DNA from: JAEUMG01 sp963805405
GTDB taxonomy: Bacteria > Pseudomonadota > Alphaproteobacteria > Rhizobiales > Aestuariivirgaceae
Direction of reading: 5' to 3'
DNA: 64,000 nucleotides
NCBI GenBank assembly: GCA_963805405.1
Contig: CAWDUC010000008.1
Location: 1-64,000 of the forward strand
Below the pieces are notes generated by a model that saw only the letters and a program-made list of their open reading frames with translations, made no database searches and was not told where the DNA came from. Each line of letters starts with the position of its first letter. Within the stretch, counting starts at the first letter, position 1. Made by a program: the position numbers and the translations under genes. Shown here piece after piece: positions 25,762 to 34,330 of the stretch.

Positions 25762-26904
25762 ATGGCTTACGATCTCATCCTCACCGGCGGGCGGGTCATC
25801 GATCCCTCGCAATCCATCGACGCAAAGCTTGATGTCGCCTTCGCCAATGGCAAGGTCGCGGCGATCGGGCCCAATCTCGCGGCCGAGCGCCACACGCTGA
25901 AGAAGGACGTGTCCGGGCGCATCGTCACGCCCGGCCTCATCGATCTTCACACCCATGTCTATTGGGGCGGGACCTCGCTCGGCATCGACGCCGAAGAGTT
26001 CTGCCGCACCAGCGGTGTCACGACCTCCGTCGACACGGGTTCCGCAGGCCCCGGCAATTTTGCCGGCTTCCGCAAGCATGTGATCGAGCCCTCGCAAGTC
26101 CGCATCCTCGCCTATCTCCATGTCTCGCATGCCGGCATCTACGGGTTCTCAACCGATGTGCATGTCGGCGAGAGCGAGGATCTCCGCCTCATGGATCCGC
26201 GCGGCGCGGTCAGGGTCGCGACCGAAAATCCCGAACACGTCATCGGCATCAAGGTGCGTGTCGGGCGTCACGCCTCAGGCGATCAGGGCGTGACGCCGCT
26301 CGAATACGCGCTTCAGGTTGCCGATGAGGTCGGCATTCCGCTGATGGCGCATATTGACGAGCCGCCCCCCTCTTATGAAGACGTGATCGCACGATTGAGG
26401 CCCGGCGATGTGCTGACGCACGCCTTCCGGCCTTTTCCCAATGCGCCCTGCACGGCGCAAGGCACGGTGAAGCCGGCGGTGCTCAAGGCCCGCGAGCGTG
26501 GTGTCATGTTCGATATCGGCCACGGCATGGGCTCCTTTGCCTTCAAGACGGCGCGCGCCATGCTCGCCAACGGTTTCGAGCCCGATACGATTTCATCGGA
26601 CGTGCATGCATTGTGCATCAACGGCCCGGCTTTCGATCTCGTCACCACCATGTCGAAATTTCTTTGCCTTGGCATGCCGCTCGATCGCGTCATAAAGGCT
26701 GCGACCGAAATGCCGGCGCGCGCCGTCAAGCGCCATTCGCTTGGAACACTGAAGCCCGGTTCTCCCGGTGATGCGACGATCCTGTCACTTGATGACGGAA
26801 AGTTCGACTATGTCGATGTACTCGGCGAGCATCTCGAAGGCCGCCAGCGCCTTCACGCCCGCGGCACGGTGGTCGCTGGCAAATGGTGGCATCCGCACGA
26901 TTGA
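25762..26904 (+). CDS. Amidohydrolase/deacetylase family metallohydrolase
   Basis: A 380-residue TIM-barrel hydrolase close to dihydroorotase in style. Metal ligands: DLHTHV (about 60-65), the probably carboxylated Lys in VIGIKVRVG (about 161-169), His in PLMAHIDEPP (about 195), His in FDIGHGMGSF (about 255) and the catalytic Asp in ISSDVHALC (about 280). The family (EF_0837/AHA_3915-like) includes deacetylases of N-acetylated amino acids or sugars. No pyrimidine gene is nearby, so true dihydroorotase is unlikely. The next gene, ogt, starts 7 bases after its stop, implying one transcript. Confidence 0.87.
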   Translation: MAYDLILTGGRVIDPSQSIDAKLDVAFANGKVAAIGPNLAAERHTLKKDVSGRIVTPGLIDLHTHVYWGGTSLGIDAEEFCRTSGVTTSVDTGSAGPGNFAGFRKHVIEPSQVRILAYLHVSHAGIYGFSTDVHVGESEDLRLMDPRGAVRVATENPEHVIGIKVRVGRHASGDQGVTPLEYALQVADEVGIPLMAHIDEPPPSYEDVIARLRPGDVLTHAFRPFPNAPCTAQGTVKPAVLKARERGVMFDIGHGMGSFAFKTARAMLANGFEPDTISSDVHALCINGPAFDLVTTMSKFLCLGMPLDRVIKAATEMPARAVKRHSLGTLKPGSPGDATILSLDDGKFDYVDVLGEHLEGRQRLHARGTVVAGKWWHPHD

Positions 26905-26911
26905 GACCGTC

Positions 26912-27484
26912 ATGATCGCCATCGCCTATACCCTCTTCGACACGGCCATCGGCCGCTGCGCGATCGTGTGGGGCGAGGACGGCATCAAGGCATTGTCGCT
27001 GCCGGAGAAAAGCGAAACCGAGATGCGGTCGCGGATCCGCCGGAATTTCCCCGAGGCGCATGAAACGGCGCCCTCGCCTGACATCATGAGGGCAATCGAT
27101 CGAATTGGTGCACTTCTCGGAGGCGGCCGCGACGACCTGAAGGACATAGCGCTCGATATGGACGGCCAGCCGGAATTCCATCGCCAGGTTTACGATCTCG
27201 CGCGCGCCATTCCGCCGGGCGAGACCAAGACCTATGGCGAGATCGCCACGGCGCTCGGCGACAAGACATTGTCGCGCGCGGTCGGCCAGGCGCTCGGCCG
27301 CAATCCCTGGCCGATCGTCGTGCCTTGCCATCGCGTGCTGGCGGCGAACGGCAAGACCGGCGGATTTTCCGCCGATGGCGGCGTCGACACCAAGATGCGC
27401 ATGCTCACTATCGAAGGCGCAGGGAAAAGCAGCGAACCGCAGCTCTTTGATGCATTGCCGCTTGCCGCAAAGCCGCGGCGTTAG
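26912..27484 (+). CDS. ogt: Methylated-DNA--protein-cysteine methyltransferase
   Basis: A 190-residue suicide repair protein that takes methyl groups from O6-methylguanine. The active-site motif is IVVPCHRVL with Cys139. The DNA-binding helix-turn-helix precedes it (TYGEIATALGDKTLSRAVGQ), including the Arg of the finger. The N-terminal 80 residues form the usual ribonuclease-like domain. Start at the ATG at 26912, 7 bases after the amidohydrolase stop; a longer frame from 26768 overlaps that gene. The tail (PQLFDALPLAAKPRR) is a little longer than usual. No Ada-type regulatory domain is present. Confidence 0.92.
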   Translation: MIAIAYTLFDTAIGRCAIVWGEDGIKALSLPEKSETEMRSRIRRNFPEAHETAPSPDIMRAIDRIGALLGGGRDDLKDIALDMDGQPEFHRQVYDLARAIPPGETKTYGEIATALGDKTLSRAVGQALGRNPWPIVVPCHRVLAANGKTGGFSADGGVDTKMRMLTIEGAGKSSEPQLFDALPLAAKPRR

Positions 27485-27552
27485 CTGCCCTTAGTCTGGA
27501 CATCTCAGCCGTCACCGGCTAGCCACTCGCGCAAGCAGCGGAGAGACTAAAA

Positions 27553-27969
27553 ATGGCCCACACAATCAGCGCGGAACAAGCCCTCATCTATGTCATGGTC
27601 ACCATGTCGGGGGTCAGCGGCAATATCCAGACTTCGGAATTGCAGGAGATCGGCCATATCGTGCGGAATCTGCCGGCATTCCGCGAATTCGACCAGGCGC
27701 GGCTGACGACCGTTGCGCAGGAATGCGGCGAAATCCTTCAGGAGAATGAAGGATTGGAAGCCGTGCTCGGCCTCGTCACCGAAGCGCTTGCTCCCAAACT
27801 TCGCGAGACAGCCTATGCGCTCGCCGTCGAAGTGGCAGCCGCCGATCTCGTGGTGGGGCGGACCGAATTGCGCTTCCTCGCCATTCTGCGCGACCGTCTG
27901 GGGCTCGACAAGCTCGTGACTGCCGCGCTGGAGCGCAGCGCCATCGCGCGCTATCAATCGATCGGATAG
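27553..27969 (+). CDS. TerB-family protein
   Basis: A 138-residue all-helical protein of the TerB/DjlA N-terminal domain family: helices with conserved acidic residues (VSGNIQTSELQEIG, ENEGLEAVLGLV, AVEVAAADLVVGRTELRFL), the last being the family's second acidic repeat with D and E that bind a divalent cation. TerB is linked to tellurite resistance and membrane-associated stress response. No other ter gene is nearby; single TerB-type genes are common in alphaproteobacteria. GGAGAG precedes the ATG. It may be cotranscribed with the small DUF3309 gene 56 bases downstream. Confidence 0.85.
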   Translation: MAHTISAEQALIYVMVTMSGVSGNIQTSELQEIGHIVRNLPAFREFDQARLTTVAQECGEILQENEGLEAVLGLVTEALAPKLRETAYALAVEVAAADLVVGRTELRFLAILRDRLGLDKLVTAALERSAIARYQSIG

Positions 27970-28025
27970 GGAACCATTCAAGCCCATCCCAGTTATCCCC
28001 GCGTCCATAATCGTGGAGACGGGGC

Positions 28026-28184
28026 ATGAGCACGGTAATTCTGGTCATTCTTATTCTTCTTCTGGTCGGCGCATTGCCGAACTGGGGCTACAGCCGTGGG
28101 TGGGGTTATTATCCGAGCGGCGGCATCGGCATCCTGTTCCTCATCCTTCTCGTCCTCATACTCACGAACAGGGTGACTTTCTAG
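28026..28184 (+). CDS. DUF3309 small membrane protein
   Basis: A 52-residue protein of two hydrophobic helices (VILVILILLLVGALP and GILFLILLVLIL) separated by the Trp/Tyr/Gly-rich loop NWGYSRGWGYYPSGGIG, the hallmark of DUF3309. GGAGACGGGGC precedes the ATG. Function is unknown; members are widespread in proteobacteria and often follow stress genes. The last four bases overlap the stop of the convergent MATE gene, both stops sharing CTAG. Confidence 0.88.
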   Translation: MSTVILVILILLLVGALPNWGYSRGWGYYPSGGIGILFLILLVLILTNRVTF

Positions 28185-29506
28185 GCAAAGGCCGCGCGTC
28201 GTAGCGCCGGCATGCGCATTGCGAAAGTAATACCGCGCGCAACGAAGAACACGATCATCGCAAGCCACAGGCCGGTGTTTCCGTACGTCGGCTCGAGCCA
28301 CCACCATGCCAGCATGTAGATCGCAAGCGAGACGATCATCATGTTGCGCATGTCGGCGGTCTGCGTCGCGCCGGTAAAAATGCCGTCATACTGGAAGCAG
28401 GCGACGCCGACCAAAGGCGCGAGTGCCGCCCAGAAGAGGTAATGACGCGCGACCTCGCGCACATCCGGATTGACTGCCATCCAATCAATGATGAACGGCC
28501 CGCCAAACCAGATGGCAGCAAACGTCATCAAGCCGGTTACCCAGGCCCAGATCCAGGTCAATCGCATTGCATCATGAAAGCGCTGACGATCACGGGCGCC
28601 GACCGCCTGACCGATCAGAGCTTCCGTTGCAAAGGCAAAGCCATCGATCAGGAAGGCCGCGACATCGAAGAAGTGCATGAGAATCGCATTCGCCGAAACT
28701 ACGACATCGCCGGCCTTGGCGCCGCGCGCCGTGAACCAGGCAAAGGCGAAGACGAGGCAGATCGTGCGGATCATGATGTCGCGATTGATCGCCAGCATGC
28801 GGATTATCTTGGCGCGCTCAAAAACGCGGAGATGATCGAAGCGGGCACCCATATCGCGCAGGCGCCGGTATGCAAGAGCGAGCCCGAGCACAGCCGCCGC
28901 AGCCTCTGAAATGAGTGCCCCCAGCGCCACGCCGCCTGACGTCATGCCGAGACCCATCACGAAGATGATACACAGCGCTACGTTGGTGAGATTGAGAAAG
29001 ATCTGGATCAGGAATGCGGTGCGCGCGCGCGCCTGGCCTACGAACCAGCCGAGGAGGCAGTAATTGGCAAGCGCGAAGGGAGCAGAGAAAACGCGGATAT
29101 AGAAATACGTCGCCGCGTGCGCCTCGACTTCGGGCGAGCCTTCGATCAGTTTGAATGAGAGTTCACCGATCAGTGGCGAAAGCAGGATGAGCGCCACGCC
29201 GGCAACGGCGGCAATCAAAAGCGCGCGCAACAGGACTGCAACCAGCTCTTGCGCATCTCCGGCGCCCGCTGCCTGCGCGGTGAGGCCACCGGTGCCGAGG
29301 CGCAGGAAACCAAAACCCCAGAAGATGAAGTTGAAGATCAATGCGCCGACGGTGATCGCACCGATATAATAGGCTTCCGGCAATTGCCCTATCACTGCGG
29401 CATTGACCACGCCGATCAGCGGTTCCGTCACATTGGACAGCATGATCGGCACGGCGATGGCGAGCACCGAGCGATTGGTGATTTGGCTGGCCTGAGGGGC
29501 GGTCAT
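28181..29506 (-). CDS. MATE-family efflux transporter (DinF/NorM-like)
   Basis: A 441-residue inner-membrane protein with about 12 helices arranged as two MatE repeats (about 10-180 and 235-400). It starts QITNRSVLAIAVPIMLSNVTEPLIG, with the conserved Pro of helix 1, and has FGFLRLGTGGLTAQAAGAGD after helix 2. These proteins export cationic drugs or metabolites using a proton or sodium gradient; the DinF-like branch is the best match by N-terminal style. No regulator adjacent. Intact frame. Confidence 0.9.
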   Translation of the reverse strand: MTAPQASQITNRSVLAIAVPIMLSNVTEPLIGVVNAAVIGQLPEAYYIGAITVGALIFNFIFWGFGFLRLGTGGLTAQAAGAGDAQELVAVLLRALLIAAVAGVALILLSPLIGELSFKLIEGSPEVEAHAATYFYIRVFSAPFALANYCLLGWFVGQARARTAFLIQIFLNLTNVALCIIFVMGLGMTSGGVALGALISEAAAAVLGLALAYRRLRDMGARFDHLRVFERAKIIRMLAINRDIMIRTICLVFAFAWFTARGAKAGDVVVSANAILMHFFDVAAFLIDGFAFATEALIGQAVGARDRQRFHDAMRLTWIWAWVTGLMTFAAIWFGGPFIIDWMAVNPDVREVARHYLFWAALAPLVGVACFQYDGIFTGATQTADMRNMMIVSLAIYMLAWWWLEPTYGNTGLWLAMIVFFVARGITFAMRMPALRRAAFA

Positions 29507-29553
29507 CGGGGCCGCACGGTCTCGCGCGGCGCACGGCTTAGGTCAAGGGCAAC

Positions 29554-31062
29554 CTATTCCTTAAGCGCGGTGTTGCGCCAGGCGCGCTCGAAAGGCAGGC
29601 GCCAGGCATGCGGCGCCACAAGCTGGTGGATCGATTTCGGTCCCCACGAGCCCTGCTCATAGAGGCGTACCGGCGGCGAGTTCTCGAGCAAGGGAGTCGA
29701 CAGCCTCCACAGGCGCTCGATCCCCTCGGCAGTCGTGAAGAGCGTGTGATCGCCGAGCATCGCATCGAGAATCAATCGCTCATAGGCTTCCAGAACATCG
29801 CCGACGCGATCGGTATCGTTCATCGCGAATTGCAGGCTGAGCTTGTCGAGATGCATGCCCGGCCCCGGCCGCTTTCCATAGAATGACAGCGACATCTTGG
29901 TCGCGTCGGCGAGATCGAAGGTGAGATGATCGGGCCCTTGCGCGCCAACGCCCGAGCCCGCCGGAAACATGCTTCTTGGCGGCTCCTTGAAGGCGATCGA
30001 AATGATGCGCTGGCCCTCCGCCAGGCGCTTGCCGGTCCGCAGGAAGAAAGGCACCCCGGCCCAGCGCCAATTATCGATCTGGCATTTGAGCGCGATGAAT
30101 GTCTCGGTATCGGATTCGAGATCGACGCCCTCTTCCTGGCGATAGCCGATATACTGCCCGCGCACCACGTCCTTGGGATCGAGCGGCAGCATCGAGCGGA
30201 AGACCTTGTTCTTTTCCTCGCTGATCGGTGCCGGCTCAAGAGAGGTCGGCGGCTCCATCGCCATGAAGGCCAGGATCTGGAAGAGATGCGTCACCACCAT
30301 GTCGCGAAAGGCACCGGTTGTCTCGTAGAAGGCCGAGCGCTTGCCGAGGCCCAGTGTCTCCGGCACGTCGATCTGCACATGATCGATGAAGGTGCGATTC
30401 CAGATCGGCTCGAAGAGACCATTGGCGAAGCGGAACGCAAGAATATTTTGCGCCGCTTCCTTGCCGAGAAAATGATCGATGCGAAAAATCTGGTCCTCGC
30501 CGAAGACCTCGTGCAGGCGTTTGTTGAGAGAGACGGCGGTTGTCAGATCGACGCCGAAAGGCTTTTCCATGATGACGCGGCAATCGTCGACGAGCCCGGC
30601 TTCCGCCAGCAAGTGTACAGCAGGCAACGCTGCATTGGGCGGCACGCTCAGATAATGCAGTAGCCGCGCCTCAGAGGGGAATGCAGACCGTGCACGCTCG
30701 ACGGCCGCCTTGAGCGCTTCAGGGCCCGCGGACATCGGCACATAATCGAGGCCCTCCGCGAAGGTCGCCCACTCCTCGTCTTTCACCTTGCGCGTCGAAT
30801 ATTGCGCGAGCGCATTGCGGGCGATGGCGCGAAATTCTTCGGCGTCGATATTGTCGAGCGACACGCCGACGATGCGGCAGCCCGGGATGAAGCCGGAGGA
30901 GCAAAGATGGTAAAGGCCGGGCAACAGTTTGCGGCGCGAAAGATCGCCTGTCGCGCCAAACAGGACGACGATCTGCGGCGCCTTGGGCCCGAGTTTCGAT
31001 GCATTTTTGGCCAATTTTGCCCCCGCCTTGCAATCTCGCACCTGCGAAAGGCTACATCGCAA
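29554..31062 (-). CDS. zwf: Glucose-6-phosphate 1-dehydrogenase
   Basis: First step of the oxidative pentose phosphate and Entner-Doudoroff routes, oxidising glucose 6-phosphate with NADP+ (or NAD+). Seen: nucleotide-binding start VVLFGATGDLSRRKLLPGLY (about 33-52), VIMEKPFGVD, the catalytic signature RIDHFLGKEAAQN with the His general base (about 193-205), and the C-terminal QGSWGPKS. About 500 residues as usual. The frame opens with TTG at 31062; in-frame GTG and TTG codons 7 and 16 codons later are also possible starts, the latter after a G-rich stretch. No pgl or edd gene follows here. The divergent MarR operator region lies just upstream and may affect it. Confidence 0.95.
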   Translation of the reverse strand: MRCSLSQVRDCKAGAKLAKNASKLGPKAPQIVVLFGATGDLSRRKLLPGLYHLCSSGFIPGCRIVGVSLDNIDAEEFRAIARNALAQYSTRKVKDEEWATFAEGLDYVPMSAGPEALKAAVERARSAFPSEARLLHYLSVPPNAALPAVHLLAEAGLVDDCRVIMEKPFGVDLTTAVSLNKRLHEVFGEDQIFRIDHFLGKEAAQNILAFRFANGLFEPIWNRTFIDHVQIDVPETLGLGKRSAFYETTGAFRDMVVTHLFQILAFMAMEPPTSLEPAPISEEKNKVFRSMLPLDPKDVVRGQYIGYRQEEGVDLESDTETFIALKCQIDNWRWAGVPFFLRTGKRLAEGQRIISIAFKEPPRSMFPAGSGVGAQGPDHLTFDLADATKMSLSFYGKRPGPGMHLDKLSLQFAMNDTDRVGDVLEAYERLILDAMLGDHTLFTTAEGIERLWRLSTPLLENSPPVRLYEQGSWGPKSIHQLVAPHAWRLPFERAWRNTALKE

Positions 31063-31128
31063 AGGTACCCATTGTCATCATCCGGCTCTGCGTCATTCGG
31101 ATGACGATGCGCGGCTGCTCCGCATAAA

Positions 31129-31160
31129 TTGCACTGCTTATAATAAGCAAGCTTATTATA
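31129..31160 (+). promoter_or_regulatory. MarR promoter and overlapping perfect operator
   Basis: A perfect 10-base inverted repeat, TATAATAAGC (31139-31148) and GCTTATTATA (31151-31160), with 2-base spacer lies 10 bases before the marR ATG. A candidate -35 TTGCAC (31129-31134) puts the -10 in the right arm. The left arm also contains TATAAT. A MarR dimer bound here would block RNA polymerase, so autorepression of the efflux operon is expected. The zwf gene begins about 80 bases away in the other direction. Confidence 0.75.
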
Positions 31161-31170
31161 CTGTCCCGCT

Positions 31171-31644
31171 ATGTCAAACGACCAGCCCTCCATCGGCATT
31201 CTGCTGATTGATGTTTCCCGCATGCTGCGGAAATGTTTTGAGAAAAACTGCCGCGGCACGGGGATGACGCGCGCCCAGTGGCAGGTACTGTCGATGCTCA
31301 ACCGCCACCAGGGCATCACCCAGGGAGCGCTCGCCGAGCTCCTCGAAGTGGAACCAATCACCATCGGACGCATGGTCGACCGGCTCGAGAAGGCCGGCAT
31401 GCTGGAACGGCGCGCGCATCCGACCGACCGGCGCGCCTGGTGCCTGCATCTCCTGCCCGCCTCGCAGCCGGTCCTTGAAGCCTTGAAGGATCTCGCGGCG
31501 ACGACACGCGCCGAATTGATGGCCGGATTGAGCAATGACGAGCAACACCAAGCCCTCGCGCTCCTGGAAAAAATGAAGGGCAATCTCGCCAAGGCGCTCA
31601 TTGAGGATGATCGCGAAGAAGGGGCACGGCATGGCCTCCGCTGA
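31171..31644 (+). CDS. MarR-family regulator of the adjacent efflux operon
   Basis: A 157-residue MarR protein with the winged helix-turn-helix at about 30-100: TQGALAELLEVEPITIGRMV, DRLEKAGMLERRAHPTDRRAW (the DxR wing). Long helices at both ends form the dimer interface. It is first in an operon with HlyD/EmrA-like and EmrB-like genes; its end overlaps the next start by 14 bases. A perfect palindrome in its promoter is the likely operator. No ribosome binding site is visible between the promoter and the ATG, so the transcript may be nearly leaderless. Confidence 0.93.
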   Translation: MSNDQPSIGILLIDVSRMLRKCFEKNCRGTGMTRAQWQVLSMLNRHQGITQGALAELLEVEPITIGRMVDRLEKAGMLERRAHPTDRRAWCLHLLPASQPVLEALKDLAATTRAELMAGLSNDEQHQALALLEKMKGNLAKALIEDDREEGARHGLR

Positions 31645-32770
31645 GACTGAAGAAGCAAAGAGCCCGGACGCCGGCAATGTCATGACGCCGAGGCCCAAGC
31701 CGCGCCGCCGGATCAGCGGGCTTTCGGCACTGCGCTGGGTCCTGCTGCTGTTCGTGCCCATCGTCGCGGTGGCCATAGCCGCCTGGCTCTATCTTGCGGG
31801 GGGCCGATTTGTCTCGACCGACAATGCCTATGCGCGCGCCTCGATCATGCATGTCACCAACGACATCGCGGGGATGGTGAAAGACGTGATGGTGCATGAG
31901 AACGATCAGGTGAAAGCCGGCGCCGTACTCTTCCGCCTCGATGACGAGCCCTACCGGATTGCACTCGCGGCGGCAGAGGCCCAGCTCGGCATTATCCGCA
32001 ACGACCTGCAGTCGCTGCAGGCGACGTATCAGCAGAATCTCACGCAGATCGAGCAGGCTCAAACCGCGCTTGCCTATGCCAAGCGCGCCTATTCGCGCGC
32101 CGAGAATCTCCAGTCGCATGGCGTCAGCTCGAAGGTCACGCTGGATGAAGCCTCGCGCGATCGCGACAATGCGATGCAACAGGTCGATGTCTCGCGGCGC
32201 GCCGCCGAGGCGACCTTGTCGCAGCTAGGCGGCAATCCGCGCGCATCCGTCGAGAACCATCCGCGCATGCTGGAAGCTCGCGCCGCCGTCGACAAGGCCA
32301 AGCGCGATCTCGAACGGACGACGATCATCGCGCAGTGGGATGGCATTGTCGCCAATGTGGAAAATCTCCGCCCCGGCACTTATCTCGCCGCGGGCGATCC
32401 CGCCATGAGCCTGGTCGGCACCGATGATCTTTGGATCGAGGCCAACCCGAAGGAAACCGACCTCACCTATCTCAAGACCGGCGATCCGGCGACAGTCACT
32501 GTCGATGCCTATCCAGGCGTGACATGGAAGGCGACCATTACCAGCGTCAGTCCTGCAACCGGTGCGGAATTCTCGGTGTTGCCACCGCAGAACGCATCGG
32601 GCAACTGGGTGAAGGTGGTGCAGCGCGTTCCGGTCAAGCTCGCGATCGAACAACTCGGCGACGGCCCGCAGATCCGGGCGGGCATGAGCGTCAATGTCGA
32701 GATCGACACCGGGCATCAGCGCAGCCTCGCCTCGCTGCTCGGCACGGCCGCCGCCTCCAACGCCGACTAG
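31631..32770 (+). CDS. HlyD/EmrA-family efflux membrane-fusion protein
   Basis: A 379-residue periplasmic adaptor anchored by one helix at about 38-60 (LRWVLLLFVPIVAVAIAAWLYL). It has the lipoyl half-motifs FVSTDNAYARASI and APLE-like VENLRPGTYLAAGDPAM, a coiled-coil hairpin (about 115-215) and a beta-barrel (VTVDAYPGVTWKATI). It bridges the EmrB-like pump and an outer-membrane channel. Start at 31631, inside the end of marR; the shorter TolC-type partner is not encoded nearby. The pump gene starts 9 bases after its stop. Confidence 0.93.
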   Translation: MASAETEEAKSPDAGNVMTPRPKPRRRISGLSALRWVLLLFVPIVAVAIAAWLYLAGGRFVSTDNAYARASIMHVTNDIAGMVKDVMVHENDQVKAGAVLFRLDDEPYRIALAAAEAQLGIIRNDLQSLQATYQQNLTQIEQAQTALAYAKRAYSRAENLQSHGVSSKVTLDEASRDRDNAMQQVDVSRRAAEATLSQLGGNPRASVENHPRMLEARAAVDKAKRDLERTTIIAQWDGIVANVENLRPGTYLAAGDPAMSLVGTDDLWIEANPKETDLTYLKTGDPATVTVDAYPGVTWKATITSVSPATGAEFSVLPPQNASGNWVKVVQRVPVKLAIEQLGDGPQIRAGMSVNVEIDTGHQRSLASLLGTAAASNAD

Positions 32771-32779
32771 CGCGATCCC

Positions 32780-34306
32780 GTGTCGGGCCATTCCTCGCAT
32801 CGCGGCACGATCACCATCTGCGTGATGCTCGCAACCATCATGCAGGCGCTCGACACGACGATCGCCAATGTGGCGCTGCCCTACATGATGGGTTCGCTCT
32901 CGGCGACGCTCGACCAGATCAACTGGGTGCTGACGTCCTACATCGTCGCGGCGGCGATCGCGACGCCGTTGACGGGCTTCATGGTCACCCGCTTCGGGCG
33001 CAAGCCGGTTTTCCTCGGCGCGGTCATCGGCTTCACCCTTGCCTCCATGCTCTGCGGCCTTGCGGCCTCGCTCGAGCAGATGGTGCTCTACCGGCTGCTG
33101 CAAGGCGTTTTCGGCGCGCCGCTTGTGCCCCTGTCGCAGGCCGTGCTTCTCGATACCTATCCGCGGGAGAAGCATGGGTCCGCCATGGCGATGTGGGGTG
33201 TCGGTGTGATGGTCGGCCCAATTCTCGGGCCCACACTCGGCGGCTGGCTGACCGATGCCTATAACTGGCGCTGGGTGTTCTTCATCAATCTGCCCGTCGG
33301 CATCGTCACCCTGCTGGGGCTCTTGGTCTATCTCACGGACTCGCCCCGCAACACGAAATCGAAATTCGACTGGCTTGGCTTTTTTTGCCTAACAGTGGCA
33401 ATCGGCGCATTCCAGATGATGCTCGACCGTGGCGAGCAACTCGACTGGTTTTCATCGACCGAAGTCATCATCGAAGCGGGGCTCGCCGCACTCGCCTTCT
33501 ACATGTTCCTCGTCCACATCGTGACGTCGAGCAATCCCTTCATCGATCCACGCATGTTCGCGGATCGCAATTTCTCGATCGGCCTCATCTCGATTTTCAT
33601 CGTCGGCATCATCCTGCTCGCAACGCTGGCCCTGCTCACGCCGTTCCTGCAGAACCTCCTCGGCTATCCGGTGCTGTCCGCCGGCATCGTGCTCGCACCG
33701 CGCGGCATCGGCACGATGATCGCCATGATGATCGTCGGGCGCGTCATCACCAAGATCGATCCGCGCCTGATCTTTGCCTTCGGCCTGTCGCTCATTGCCT
33801 TCACCTTATGGGAGATGTCGGGTTACACGCTCGACGTATCGCAAGGCGCCTTGATCCGTAACGGTATCATCCAGGGCTTCGGCCTCGGCTTCGTCTTCAT
33901 CCCACTTTCGACGATTACCTTCGCGACGCTCGCCCCTCACTATCGCACGCAAGGGGCAGCCCTCTTCAGCCTCATGCGCAATATCGGCTCGAGCATCGGC
34001 ATTTCGGTCATGACCTTCCTGCTGATCCGCAACACGACGATCATGCATGCCGACATCACCGCCCATGTGAACCCGTTCAATCTCGGGCTCCATTTGCCCG
34101 GCCTTGTCAGGAACTGGGATATCGCCACGACGGCCGGCAAGGCCGCGCTCAATGCCGAGATCGGGCGGCAGTCGCAAGTCATCGCCTATGCGAATGACTA
34201 TCGGCTCATGATGTATGTGGCGCTCGCCTCCATTCCGCTTGCTCTCCTTCTGCGCAAGCCGGGTCGGTCGCCTGGACATGCCGCCGCCGCGGCGGCTGCG
34301 GATTAG
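32780..34306 (+). CDS. DHA2-family MFS drug exporter (EmrB-like)
   Basis: A 508-residue, 14-helix major facilitator of the DHA2 (EmrB/QacA) family, exporting drugs by proton antiport. Motifs: QALDTTIANVALPYM in helix 1 (motif D1), GFMVTRFGRKPVFLGA (motif A) and GVGVMVGPILGPTLGGWL (motif C, the antiporter signature). Start is GTG at 32780, 9 bases after the adaptor stop. Together with MarR and EmrA-like genes this is a complete tripartite pump minus the outer-membrane channel. Expression should rise when MarR binds a phenolic or hydrophobic ligand. The tail is Ala-rich. Confidence 0.94.
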   Translation: MSGHSSHRGTITICVMLATIMQALDTTIANVALPYMMGSLSATLDQINWVLTSYIVAAAIATPLTGFMVTRFGRKPVFLGAVIGFTLASMLCGLAASLEQMVLYRLLQGVFGAPLVPLSQAVLLDTYPREKHGSAMAMWGVGVMVGPILGPTLGGWLTDAYNWRWVFFINLPVGIVTLLGLLVYLTDSPRNTKSKFDWLGFFCLTVAIGAFQMMLDRGEQLDWFSSTEVIIEAGLAALAFYMFLVHIVTSSNPFIDPRMFADRNFSIGLISIFIVGIILLATLALLTPFLQNLLGYPVLSAGIVLAPRGIGTMIAMMIVGRVITKIDPRLIFAFGLSLIAFTLWEMSGYTLDVSQGALIRNGIIQGFGLGFVFIPLSTITFATLAPHYRTQGAALFSLMRNIGSSIGISVMTFLLIRNTTIMHADITAHVNPFNLGLHLPGLVRNWDIATTAGKAALNAEIGRQSQVIAYANDYRLMMYVALASIPLALLLRKPGRSPGHAAAAAAAD

Positions 34307-34330
34307 GGCGCCCTATCTTCCAATCGCGAT

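Noticed and set aside
27970..27994. GGAAC-N18-TT, resembling an EcfG-type stress promoter upstream of DUF3309
   Set aside because: The pattern has only seven fixed bases and would occur about eight times by chance in both strands of this window. A similar match exists at 2112-2136. Neither has a good CGTT -10 element.
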